Shown here in pieces: positions 33,511 through 41,309 of a stretch of DNA of 64,000 nucleotides (its first letter is position 1; each line of letters begins with the position of its first letter). The DNA comes from Saccharothrix ecbatanensis. GTDB lineage: Bacteria > Actinomycetota > Actinomycetes > Mycobacteriales > Pseudonocardiaceae. Below the pieces are notes generated by a model that saw only the letters and a list, made by a program, of their open reading frames with translations, was not told where the DNA came from and searched no databases. The stretch spans positions 5,518,001 through 5,582,000 of the forward strand of contig NZ_JACHMO010000001.1 of assembly GCF_014205015.1 (NCBI RefSeq), written 5' to 3'. The translations under genes and the position numbers were made by a program.

Positions 33511-34305
33511 ATGACGATGTTGAAGGACAAGGTCGCGGTGGTCTACGGAGCCGGGGGCTCGATCGGCGGCGCTGTCGCACGCGCGTTCGCGGCGGAAGGT
33601 GCGACGGTCTTCCTCACCGGGCGCCGGTCGGCCTCCGTCGAAGTCGTCGCCAAGGGCATCGCTTCGGCCGGTGGCAAGGCGGAGGCGGCGGAGGTCGACG
33701 CGCTGGACGAGCAGGCCATTGACGACCATCTACAGTATGCAATCGACAAGGTGGGCCGGATCGACATCTCGTTCAACGCGGTCGGCATCCCGAACACGAG
33801 CATCCTGGGCGTGCCCCTGACCGACTTGGACGTCGGACAGTTCTCGCTGCCCATCACGAGCTACGTCACGTCGTACTTCCTCACCGCACGCCTGGCTGCG
33901 CGACGGATGGTCGCGCGCAACTCGGGCGTGATCATGACCGTGACAGCGCTCCACTCACGGACGGGCATCCCGTTGGTGGGCGGCTACGGACCGGCGATGG
34001 CCGCCAAGGAGTCGCTGACCCGCAGTCTGTCCGCCGAACTCGCTCCTCAAGGCATCCGCGTGGTCGGGCTGCGACCGCAGGCAATGCCCGAGACGCCCAC
34101 CATCAGGGACGGCTTCGAGCCGCGCGCCAAGGCGACCGGGATGACCTGGGAGCAGTGGCAGGACTTCCTCGCCGCCAAGACCCACGCACGACGGCTGATG
34201 ACGCTTGAGGAGCTGGCGAACGCGGCCGTCTTCCTGGCGTCCGACAGGGCGAGCGGGATGACCGGCACCACCGTCAACCTGACCATGGGCAGCCTGGACG
34301 ACTGA
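33511..34305 (+). CDS. Short-chain dehydrogenase/reductase, sigma-factor-linked
   Basis: This 264-residue protein has cofactor motif VYGAGGSIGGAVARAFAAEG (~12-31), FNAVG, catalytic Ser in TVTALHSRTG and Tyr/Lys in GGYGPAMAAKESL, and ends with GMTGTTVNLTMGS. ATG 33511 follows GGGAG. Its ATG is 131 bp from the GTG of the divergent ECF sigma gene, so the shared gap should hold an ECF-dependent promoter. Substrate unknown. Confidence 0.85.
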   Translation: MTMLKDKVAVVYGAGGSIGGAVARAFAAEGATVFLTGRRSASVEVVAKGIASAGGKAEAAEVDALDEQAIDDHLQYAIDKVGRIDISFNAVGIPNTSILGVPLTDLDVGQFSLPITSYVTSYFLTARLAARRMVARNSGVIMTVTALHSRTGIPLVGGYGPAMAAKESLTRSLSAELAPQGIRVVGLRPQAMPETPTIRDGFEPRAKATGMTWEQWQDFLAAKTHARRLMTLEELANAAVFLASDRASGMTGTTVNLTMGSLDD

Positions 34306-34335
34306 AGCCGTGGACCAACGGCCATGACGTGAAGG

Positions 34336-34818
34336 CTATGACCTGAAGTCGGACTGCCGCTGTGCGATGAACCCCGCGAACTGCTCCCGCTGCTGCGGAG
34401 TCATCTGGTCCTTGTACACGGCCAACGCCTGGGCCTGCCCGAACATCAGGTACCACGCCTCGGGCCGTTCCTCGACCCGGTCGAGGGTCGACCACGCCAT
34501 CCGCGAGTCGTACACCCCTGACTTCATCGCGATGCCGTTGTCGTCCAGCGTCAGCTGATACCCCTCCCGCACGACGGAGGGCTGCGCGCGCACCGACAGC
34601 CGCACCGCCCACGGCTCGACCAGCGTCGCGAGGACGACGGCGCCGACGATCACGGCTATCGGCAGGACGGGGCGGGAGGCCACGATCAGCAGAACGATCC
34701 CCAGGGCCGCGAAGAACGCACTCAGGACGCGGAGCCGGATCATCGTGCGCCGCAGCAGGAACTTGATCAAGCGGCGCAGGCGCTGCTCGTCGTAGGCCAC
34801 CCACATCGAAATGTCCAC
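34336..34818 (-). CDS. YcxB-like membrane protein
   Basis: This 160-residue protein has two adjacent membrane segments (VLSAFFAALGIVLLIVA and VLPIAVIVGAVVLATLV; ~32-70) and a C-terminal YcxB-like domain (LTLDDNGIAMKSGVYDSRMA, WSTLDRVEERPEAWYLMF, LAVYKDQMTPQQREQF). Start GTG 34818; ATG 34806 is equally possible. It converges on the SDR gene. Function of the family is unknown. Confidence 0.75.
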   Translation of the reverse strand: MDISMWVAYDEQRLRRLIKFLLRRTMIRLRVLSAFFAALGIVLLIVASRPVLPIAVIVGAVVLATLVEPWAVRLSVRAQPSVVREGYQLTLDDNGIAMKSGVYDSRMAWSTLDRVEERPEAWYLMFGQAQALAVYKDQMTPQQREQFAGFIAQRQSDFRS

Positions 34819-34994
34819 GGCGGAATGCTAGTTCCCGGACACGTGCGAAATCCCGGCTTCGCGCGCTTGGCGGTGCAACGGTGCAGCCCTTGATCACGAA
34901 TCGGGCAACCCGCTTGGTCGACGGGAGCCGGTGTTGCAGACTCCCCCGGCGGCCGTGCGGTCCGCCCCGCCGGCCTCACCCAGGAGAGCAACAC

Positions 34995-36074
34995 GTGGTC
35001 CTGTCCCTGTTGAAGAAGCCCAGAACGGTCCTCGCCGTCATCTCGCTCATGCGTGAGGCCAAGCGGCGGGGCGTCGAGTTCGAGGACCTGCCCGAGGAGT
35101 TGGTCGCACCACGCCTCTGGGGCAAGGTCGACGTGACCCGCTGGGGCCTGGTGCCCCACGCCGACGTGGTCGTGGCGGGACCGGCCGACGCCGACCTGGA
35201 CGCCGCGTGCGCCGCCGCGACCGAGGGCCTGTGGGAGCCCGCCGCGCGACTGATGTCGTCCACGTGGGGCGATTGGGAACGTCGCAACGACGTGGTGCGG
35301 GCGCTGGCGGACCTCACGGTCAAGGACGACAGCTTCATCCGGCGTTGGCACGACGCCGATCCGTCCAGCGGTGATCTCGGAGCCCTGCGCGCGGTGTCGT
35401 TGGTGTACGCGGCGTGGGAGGTGCGCGGCTCGGCACGGGCGGCCCAGACCAGCAAGGAGCAGTTCGAGGGGTTCGGCCGCTTGTTGTCCGGAGCGCAGGC
35501 CGTGGCCCACCGGGCGGCCGAGGCGTTGCCGGAAGACCCCACGCCGTGGATGGCGCTGCTGATGGTGGCCCGCGGCCTGTCCTACGACCACGACCGGTTC
35601 GGCCGGGTGTGGGACGAACTGGTCGAGCGCGCTCCGCACCACCGCGCTTCGCACGTGCAGGCACTCCAGTACTGGTGCCGCAAGTGGCGCGGGTCGCACG
35701 AGCTGATGTGCGACTTCGCCATCCGCGCGGCCTCCACCTCCCCCGCCCTCGCCGCACTACCGCTCATGGCCGCCACCGAAGGGGTGGGCGACGACCCGAA
35801 CGTGTGGCACACACCGATGGTGCGTGACGCCCTCGAAACCCTCCTGCCCCGCCTGGCCGCCGAAGGCGCCGCCACCAAGGCCCTGCGCTCCGACCGCGGC
35901 CTGGCGATCGTCGCCCTCATGATCCACAAGAGGAACGACGAGGCAGTCGACCAGTTCCGCGTGCTCGGTCCGCACGCCGACGGCGAACCGTGGTCCAGCT
36001 CGTTCGACAACCCCCGCCTCGGCTTCCTCCAAGCCCGGATCGAAGCCTGCAAGGGCGCCCGCAAACCTTCCTGA
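34995..36074 (+). CDS. Conserved actinobacterial protein of unknown function, TPR/DUF4034-like
   Basis: This 359-residue protein starts at GTG 34995 after AGGAGAG; the frame opens upstream but reads as non-coding there. It is entirely helical, without a signal peptide or membrane segment. Recurrent helix pairs rich in Trp and Ala (AAARLMSSTWGDWERRNDVV, SLVYAAWEVRG, AEALPEDPTPWMALLMVARG, FGRVWDELVERAPHHRASHV) resemble tetratricopeptide solenoids. No catalytic motif is recognised. It stands alone between the YcxB-like gene and the sugar transporter. Confidence 0.6.
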   Translation: MVLSLLKKPRTVLAVISLMREAKRRGVEFEDLPEELVAPRLWGKVDVTRWGLVPHADVVVAGPADADLDAACAAATEGLWEPAARLMSSTWGDWERRNDVVRALADLTVKDDSFIRRWHDADPSSGDLGALRAVSLVYAAWEVRGSARAAQTSKEQFEGFGRLLSGAQAVAHRAAEALPEDPTPWMALLMVARGLSYDHDRFGRVWDELVERAPHHRASHVQALQYWCRKWRGSHELMCDFAIRAASTSPALAALPLMAATEGVGDDPNVWHTPMVRDALETLLPRLAAEGAATKALRSDRGLAIVALMIHKRNDEAVDQFRVLGPHADGEPWSSSFDNPRLGFLQARIEACKGARKPS

Positions 36075-36131
36075 CCCTGACTGGACCGGCAGCGGCTTCG
36101 AGACGGGGGCTCGCTCAAATGGAGACCGAGG

Positions 36132-37166
36132 TCAGGTCCGCCGCACGATGATCCGCTGCAAGGCGATGAACGCCAGCAACAACCCACCGATCACGATCTT
36201 CGTCCACCAGGACGACAACGTGCCCTCGAACGAGATCAGCGTCTGGATCGTGCCCAACACCAGCACACCCACCACAGAGCCGATCACGAACCCGACCCCA
36301 CCGGACAGCAGGCTGCCACCGACCACCACAGCGGCGATGGCGTCCAGTTCCATGCCCACCGCGTGCAGGCTGTACCCGGACAGCATGTACAGGCTGAACA
36401 GCAGCCCGCCCAACGCCGAGCAGAACCCGCTGATCACGTACACGCCGATCTTCACCCGCGTGGTCGCCAGACCCATCAGCCGAGCCGACGACTCGCTGCC
36501 GCCCACCGCGTACACCGTGCGCCCGAACCGCGTCAGGTGCAGCACGTACACCGCCGCGATCACCGCCACCAGCGCGATCACCACGCCGTACGTGATCGTC
36601 ACGCCACCCGGCAGCTCGACCGACCCGGTGGCCATGTCGCGGAACGTCGGGTCCTTGATCGACACCGACTCCACGCTGATCACGAAGCACAGCCCACGAG
36701 CCAGGAACATGCCCGCCAACGTCACGATGAACGGCTGCACGCCGAACCGGTGGATGATCCACCCCATCGCCAACCCGAGCCCCGACCCGACCGCGAGCAC
36801 CACGATCACCGTCAGCCAGGCGGGCCACCCGGCCCGCAGCATCGCCGCCGCGATCATCGTGGACAACGCCACCACCGACCCCACCGACAGGTCGATGCCA
36901 CCGGTCAGGATCACGAACGTCATCCCCACCGCGAGCACGATCAGGAACGCGTTGTCGATGAACAGGTTCGCCATCACCTGACCGGACGCGAACCCCTCGT
37001 ACCGCACCGAGCCGACACCGAACGTCGCCACGAACACCACGAACGTGGCGATCACCGGCAGGAACCGCTTCGGCACGCTCACGGCCAACCCGGACGACTT
37101 GCGGCCGGACGGCTTGCCACCGGGCGCGGACGGCGCCTGCGGCGTGACCACCACTGACTGCTTCAC
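36132..37166 (-). CDS. yjfF: Sugar ABC transporter permease, YjfF-type
   Basis: This 344-residue membrane protein is of the BPD_transp_2 family, with about nine to ten hydrophobic segments and the signature FVILTGGIDLSVGSVVALST and GGSLLSGGVGFVIGS. Start GTG 37166 overlaps the stop of the preceding permease gene (GTGA), and AAGGAG lies 9 nt upstream. It pairs with the permease at 37163-38149 to form a heterodimeric channel, as YtfT and YjfF do in the E. coli galactofuranose importer. Last gene of the four-gene operon. Confidence 0.85.
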   Translation of the reverse strand: MKQSVVVTPQAPSAPGGKPSGRKSSGLAVSVPKRFLPVIATFVVFVATFGVGSVRYEGFASGQVMANLFIDNAFLIVLAVGMTFVILTGGIDLSVGSVVALSTMIAAAMLRAGWPAWLTVIVVLAVGSGLGLAMGWIIHRFGVQPFIVTLAGMFLARGLCFVISVESVSIKDPTFRDMATGSVELPGGVTITYGVVIALVAVIAAVYVLHLTRFGRTVYAVGGSESSARLMGLATTRVKIGVYVISGFCSALGGLLFSLYMLSGYSLHAVGMELDAIAAVVVGGSLLSGGVGFVIGSVVGVLVLGTIQTLISFEGTLSSWWTKIVIGGLLLAFIALQRIIVRRT

Positions 37167-38149
37167 GCGGGCACTCCTTGCTTCCCACGAACACCACGAA
37201 CACCACGAACCCGAATCCGGACCGGCGCCTGCATCAGGCACACCGCGATCACCACGACCGCCTTGAACACCAACGTGATCTCGGGCGGGATGCCGATGGA
37301 GTAGACCGTCGTGGTCAACGTCTGGATGATCAACGCGCCGAGCAGCGTCCCGGTCAACGAGTACCGGCCACCCGCCAACGACGTGCCACCGATGACAACC
37401 GCCAGGATCGCGTCCATCTCGATCCACAACCCGGCGTTGTTGGCGTCCGCCGCGCTCACGTTCGAGCTGATCATCAGCCCCGCCACCGCCGCGCACACAG
37501 CCGCGAACACGTACACGGTCCAGATGATCGTGCGCGCCTTGACACCGGCCAGCCGCGACGCCGACGGATTGACCCCGACCGACTCGATCAGCAGCCCCAA
37601 CGCCGTCTTCCGCGTCACCAACGCCACCAGCCCCAGCACCGCCAGGCTGATCAGGATCGCGATCGGCAGCACCAGGAACCCGGCGCCCACCTGCCGGTAG
37701 GAGTCGTCGTTCACGGTGACGATCTGGCCCTCGGTGATCAGCATCGCGATACCGCGGCCGGCCGTCATCAGCACCAGCGTGGCGATGATCGGCTGGATGC
37801 CCAGCACCGACACCAGGAACCCGTTCCACAGCCCCAGCGCCGCGCACAACAGCAACGCCAGACCCATGCCGATCCACGCATCACCGCCAGAAGCGATGTA
37901 CGTGCACGTCACGGCACCCGCGATAGCCGCCACCGCACCGACCGACAGGTCGATCCCGCGCGTGGCGATCACCAGCGTCATGCCCAACGCGATCAACAAC
38001 GTCGGAGCGCCGTTGCGCAGGATGTCGATCAAGCTCCCGTACAGGTGCCCGTCCTGCAACCGCAACGAGAAGAACGACGGCGTCACCACCACGTTCAACA
38101 CCAGCAACGCGACCAGCGCCAACACCGGCCACAACAGTCGGTTCTTCAC
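37163..38149 (-). CDS. ytfT: Sugar ABC transporter permease, YtfT-type
   Basis: This 328-residue membrane protein is of the same family as its downstream partner: LVIATRGIDLSVGAVAAIAG near the N-terminus and AVVIGGTSLAGGRYSLTG in the second half. Start GTG 38149 overlaps the stop of the ATPase gene (GTGA), so the two are co-translated. The presence of two different permeases, rather than one, separates Ytf-type systems from ribose (RbsC) importers and supports the galactofuranose assignment. Confidence 0.87.
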   Translation of the reverse strand: MKNRLLWPVLALVALLVLNVVVTPSFFSLRLQDGHLYGSLIDILRNGAPTLLIALGMTLVIATRGIDLSVGAVAAIAGAVTCTYIASGGDAWIGMGLALLLCAALGLWNGFLVSVLGIQPIIATLVLMTAGRGIAMLITEGQIVTVNDDSYRQVGAGFLVLPIAILISLAVLGLVALVTRKTALGLLIESVGVNPSASRLAGVKARTIIWTVYVFAAVCAAVAGLMISSNVSAADANNAGLWIEMDAILAVVIGGTSLAGGRYSLTGTLLGALIIQTLTTTVYSIGIPPEITLVFKAVVVIAVCLMQAPVRIRVRGVRGVRGKQGVPA

Positions 38150-39678
38150 GACACCACCGCCTTCTCCACACCGCGGTCGACGCCGTGGTCGACGCCGCCC
38201 GCGATGAGCGCCATCACGTCGTCCACGCCCACGTCACCGTCCAACTCGGCCACCTTCTGCCGGTCGCGCATCACCACCACGCGGTCGGACACGCGCACCA
38301 CCTCCTCCAGTTCGGCGGAGATGAACAGCACTGCCATGCCCTCCGCCGCCAGATCCGCGACGACCTTCTGGATCTGCGCCTTCGCGCCCACGTCGATACC
38401 GCGCGTCGGCTCGTCCAGGATCAACAGCTTCGGCTCGGTCACCAACCACCGCGCCAACAGCACCTTCTGCTGGTTGCCGCCCGACAGGTTCCCGACCGCC
38501 CGGTCCGGATCGGCAGGCCGGATGTCCAACAACTCGATGTACTTCGCCACCAACTCGTCGGCAAGCTTCCGCGGCACCGGCCGCGCCCACCCGCGCGCCG
38601 CCTGCAACGCCAGGATCAGGTTGTCCCGCACACTCAGGTCGGCCACGATGCCCTCGCCCTTGCGGTCCTCCGACGAGAACGCGAGACCGACCCCGATCGC
38701 CGCCCTCGGCCCGGTCAACCGCACCGCCTTGCCATCCACCAGCACCCGACCGGAATCGGCCTTGTCCGCGCCGAACAGCAGCCGCGCCACCTCCGTGCGA
38801 CCCGAACCCAGCAACCCGGCCATCCCGACCACCTCGCCGGACCGGATCTCCAGGTCGAACGGCGCGACCGAACCCTTGCGCCCCAACCCCTCGGCCACCA
38901 GGAAAGCCTGACCCGGCGTGCCCGAACGGCGCTCGATCTCCTCCAACACGCCCATCTCACGGCCCAGCATCGCCGACACGAGCTCGATCCGGCTCAGCTT
39001 CGCCGTGGCGTACTCGCCGACCAACCGGCCGTTGCGCAACACCGTCATCCGGTCCGAGATCTCGTACACCTGCTCCAGGAAGTGCGAGACGAACAGCACC
39101 GCGACACCCTCGTCCCGCAGCACCCGGATGATCCGGAACAGCTCCGCGACCTCGTCCACGTCCAGACTCGACGTCGGCTCGTCCAACACCAGCACCCGCG
39201 CGTCCACCGCGACCGCCCGCGCGATCGCGACCAGCTGCTGCACCGCGATCGGGTGGCTCTCCAGCACGGAGCCCGGATCGATGTGCAGGCCGATGCGCTC
39301 CAACAGCTCGGCGGAACGCGCGCGCATCGCCTTGCCGTCGATACGGCCGAACTTGCGCGGCTCACGCCCGAGCAGGATGTTCTCCGCCACGGTCAGGTTC
39401 GCGCACAGGTTGACCTCTTGGTACACCGTGCTGATCCCGGCGGCCTGCGCCTGCGCCGGCCCACCGAACGACACGGACTCGCCCGCGTAGCGGATCTCGC
39501 CCGCAGCGAGCGGGTGCACCCCGGTCAGCGCCTTGATGAGCGTGGACTTGCCCGCTCCATTCTCGCCCATCAACGCGTGGACCTCGCCGGGGAACAGCCG
39601 GAAATCCACCTCTTGCAAGGCTTTCACTCCGGGGAACTCCACCGAGATACCCCGCATGTCGACGACCGGCTCGGTCAC
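38146..39678 (-). CDS. ytfR: Sugar ABC transporter ATPase with two nucleotide-binding domains, YtfR-type
   Basis: This 510-residue protein has the N-terminal NBD Walker A GENGAGKSTLIKALTG and Walker B VLVLDEPTSSLD, but its signature region (SHPIAVQQLVAIARA) is degenerate. The C-terminal NBD has LSGGNQQKVLLARWL and LILDEPTRGIDVGAKAQI, while its own P-loop (GLLGSGRTEVARLL) lacks the Lys. This asymmetry is standard for RbsA/MglA/YtfR ATPases. Start GTG 39678 with GGGGAG upstream. The last residues contain a short GVDHGVDRGVE repeat. Confidence 0.92.
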   Translation of the reverse strand: MTEPVVDMRGISVEFPGVKALQEVDFRLFPGEVHALMGENGAGKSTLIKALTGVHPLAAGEIRYAGESVSFGGPAQAQAAGISTVYQEVNLCANLTVAENILLGREPRKFGRIDGKAMRARSAELLERIGLHIDPGSVLESHPIAVQQLVAIARAVAVDARVLVLDEPTSSLDVDEVAELFRIIRVLRDEGVAVLFVSHFLEQVYEISDRMTVLRNGRLVGEYATAKLSRIELVSAMLGREMGVLEEIERRSGTPGQAFLVAEGLGRKGSVAPFDLEIRSGEVVGMAGLLGSGRTEVARLLFGADKADSGRVLVDGKAVRLTGPRAAIGVGLAFSSEDRKGEGIVADLSVRDNLILALQAARGWARPVPRKLADELVAKYIELLDIRPADPDRAVGNLSGGNQQKVLLARWLVTEPKLLILDEPTRGIDVGAKAQIQKVVADLAAEGMAVLFISAELEEVVRVSDRVVVMRDRQKVAELDGDVGVDDVMALIAGGVDHGVDRGVEKAVVS

Positions 39679-39732
39679 CGGACAACTCCCCTCACACGAA
39701 CCTCACGACAAGATCCTCACGTAACGATGGGT

Positions 39733-39772
39733 GCGGCCCCCGCCACCACTCCCGGAGAGTGGCGGGGGCCGC
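39733..39772 (-). terminator. Intercistronic hairpin between the binding-protein and ATPase genes
   Basis: A perfect 14-bp stem (39733-39746 with 39759-39772) lies 10 bp after the binding-protein stop on the minus strand. In transporter operons such hairpins stabilise or partly terminate the message, giving excess binding protein over membrane parts. Confidence 0.75.
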
Positions 39773-39781
39773 GGCTCGGTA

Positions 39782-40756
39782 TCAGTACTTGCGGTCGGGG
39801 AGCGCGGCCTTGGCCTGCTCCGAGGTGAACGAGGTCTCCTCGGTCACCACGCGCGGCGGCACTTCCTCACCCGCCACGACCTTCTTCGCCAGCTCCATCA
39901 GCTGGTCACCCAGCAGCGGGTTGCACTCGACGATGAAGTTGATCTCACCGGCGGCCAGCGCGGTCATGCCGTCCTTCACCGCGTCCACGGTGATGATCTT
40001 GATGTCCTTGCCGGGCACCTTGCCCGCGGCCTTGATCGCCTCGATCGCGCCCAGACCCATGTCGTCGTTGTGCGCGTAGACCACATCGATCTGCGGCACC
40101 GACTTCAGGAACGCCTCCATGACCTGCTTGCCACCCGACCGAGTGAAGTCACCGGTCTGCGTCGCCACGATCTTCAGGTCCGTGCCCGCGATGGCGTCCT
40201 CGAAGCCCTTCTTGCGGTCGATCGCAGGCGCCGCGCCCGTCGTGCCCTGAAGCTCGACGACGTTCTTCGCGCCCGCCGCGTTCTCCTTCAGCCATTCACC
40301 GGCCTTCTTGCCTTCCAGCACGAAGTCCGAGCCGAGGAACGTCTTGTACAGCGACGTGTCGTCCACGTCCACCGCGCGGTCGGTCAAGATCACCGGGATG
40401 TTCGCGCGCTTGGCTTCCAGCAGCACGGCGTCCCAACCGGTCTCCACCACCGGGCTGAAGGCGATGACGTCCACCTTCTGCTGGATGTAGGACCGGATCG
40501 CCTTGATCTGGTTCTCCTGCTTCTGCTGCGCGTCGGAGAACTTCAGGTCGACCCCGGCCTTCCCGGCCGACTCCTGGACCGACTTGGTGTTCGCGGTGCG
40601 CCAGCCGCTCTCGGCGCCCACCTGAGCGAAGCCCATCGTGATCTTGCCGTCATCCTTGGCGCCGGTCGACCCCGCGTCCCCGGACCCACCGGAACCACAC
40701 GCGGTCAACGCGGCCAACATGACCGCGACAGCGGCGGTCGTGATCTTCTTCAGCAC
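39782..40756 (-). CDS. ytfQ: Galactofuranose-type sugar ABC substrate-binding lipoprotein, YtfQ-type
   Basis: This 324-residue lipoprotein has a signal peptide MLKKITTAAVAVMLAALTAC with lipobox L-T-A-C, then a Ser/Gly linker and a periplasmic-binding-protein-I fold. Family landmarks are GFAQVGAESGWRTANTKSVQ, QQKQENQIKAIRSYIQQKVD, FSPVVETGWDAVL, LTDRAV, QGTTGAAPAIDRKKGFEDAI and VYAHNDDMGLGAIEAIK, very close to E. coli YtfQ, which binds galactofuranose. GTG 40756 follows GGAGGAAG. First gene of the operon, facing the GH2 gene across a 553-bp control region. Confidence 0.9.
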   Translation of the reverse strand: MLKKITTAAVAVMLAALTACGSGGSGDAGSTGAKDDGKITMGFAQVGAESGWRTANTKSVQESAGKAGVDLKFSDAQQKQENQIKAIRSYIQQKVDVIAFSPVVETGWDAVLLEAKRANIPVILTDRAVDVDDTSLYKTFLGSDFVLEGKKAGEWLKENAAGAKNVVELQGTTGAAPAIDRKKGFEDAIAGTDLKIVATQTGDFTRSGGKQVMEAFLKSVPQIDVVYAHNDDMGLGAIEAIKAAGKVPGKDIKIITVDAVKDGMTALAAGEINFIVECNPLLGDQLMELAKKVVAGEEVPPRVVTEETSFTSEQAKAALPDRKY

Positions 40757-40803
40757 TGGATCTTCCTCCGTGTGAACCCGGCACGTGGCGGGCGGCGAGC
40801 TGC

Positions 40804-40817
40804 GTGACCGATGTCAC
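40804..40817. promoter_or_regulatory. Crp-like palindrome near the ytfQ-type gene
   Basis: GTGACCGATGTCAC (GTGA-N6-TCAC) matches the Crp-family consensus and lies 48 bp before the binding-protein start. A second copy lies at 41083-41096. The 553-bp region 40757-41309 holds no gene; it contains these two sites plus LacI-type palindromes. Confidence 0.6.
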
Positions 40818-40893
40818 TGGGTCGCAACCTTGAACCTCGGAAGACGAGGGCGTCAAGGCTGTTGACGTCATTCCTTCGTAACTTGAGTGCGTT

Positions 40894-40909
40894 GTTACAT
40901 CGTTGTAAC
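40894..40909. promoter_or_regulatory. LacI-type operator in the transporter/GH2 control region, site 1
   Basis: GTTACATCGTTGTAAC has perfect 6-bp arms and a central CG, the usual shape of a LacI-family operator. It lies ~140 bp upstream of the transporter start. Confidence 0.65.
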
Positions 40910-41048
40910 CAACAAGATCACGCAGAAAGCCTAGTCACTCTGTTTGCTTCTGTTGTTTCTTGTTGAATACCGTTAACGGCAGCCACCGAGCCGCCCCGGC
41001 CGACAAGCCGGCGAGCGCGGCGACGCCCCTCAGTGTGATCCAGGTCTT

Positions 41049-41072
41049 TACAACGTTGTACCAACGATGTAA
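41049..41072. promoter_or_regulatory. LacI-type operator in the transporter/GH2 control region, site 2 (double)
   Basis: TACAACGTTGTA (41049-41060) is a perfect 12-bp palindrome related to site 1, and an overlapping half-site CCAACGATGTAA (41061-41072) repeats the opposite strand of site 1. The distance from site 1 is ~155 bp. Confidence 0.6.
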
Positions 41073-41082
41073 GAAATGGCTC

Positions 41083-41096
41083 GTGACCTGAGTCAC
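41083..41096. promoter_or_regulatory. Crp-like palindrome on the GH2 side
   Basis: GTGACCTGAGTCAC (GTGA-N6-TCAC) is followed by TGGGGTC, as the first copy is by TGGGTCG. It is 10 bp from LacI-type site 2, so repressor and activator could compete. Confidence 0.6.
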
Positions 41097-41309
41097 TGGG
41101 GTCAGGAGCAACCCATGTCGCAGTCGGCCGCGCACAGCAGCCGGCGGCGACGACCGGGGAGACCCGGCCACCCCGGAGTGGGGTGCTCCGCCAAGGCATC
41201 GGCTGCCCGGAGTCGAGGTCGAGATCGCAGTCACCACGTCCGCTTCGGACGTGTGCGTGAACGCCATCCACCCGTGTCGCAACCCGTTACCTCCACCTGA
41301 AGGAGTTCC

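Noticed and set aside
38150..38220. Short GVDHGVDRGVE repeat at the ATPase C-terminus as a functional motif
   Set aside because: It is a three-unit slippage product at the very end of a variable tail, outside any conserved part of the protein.
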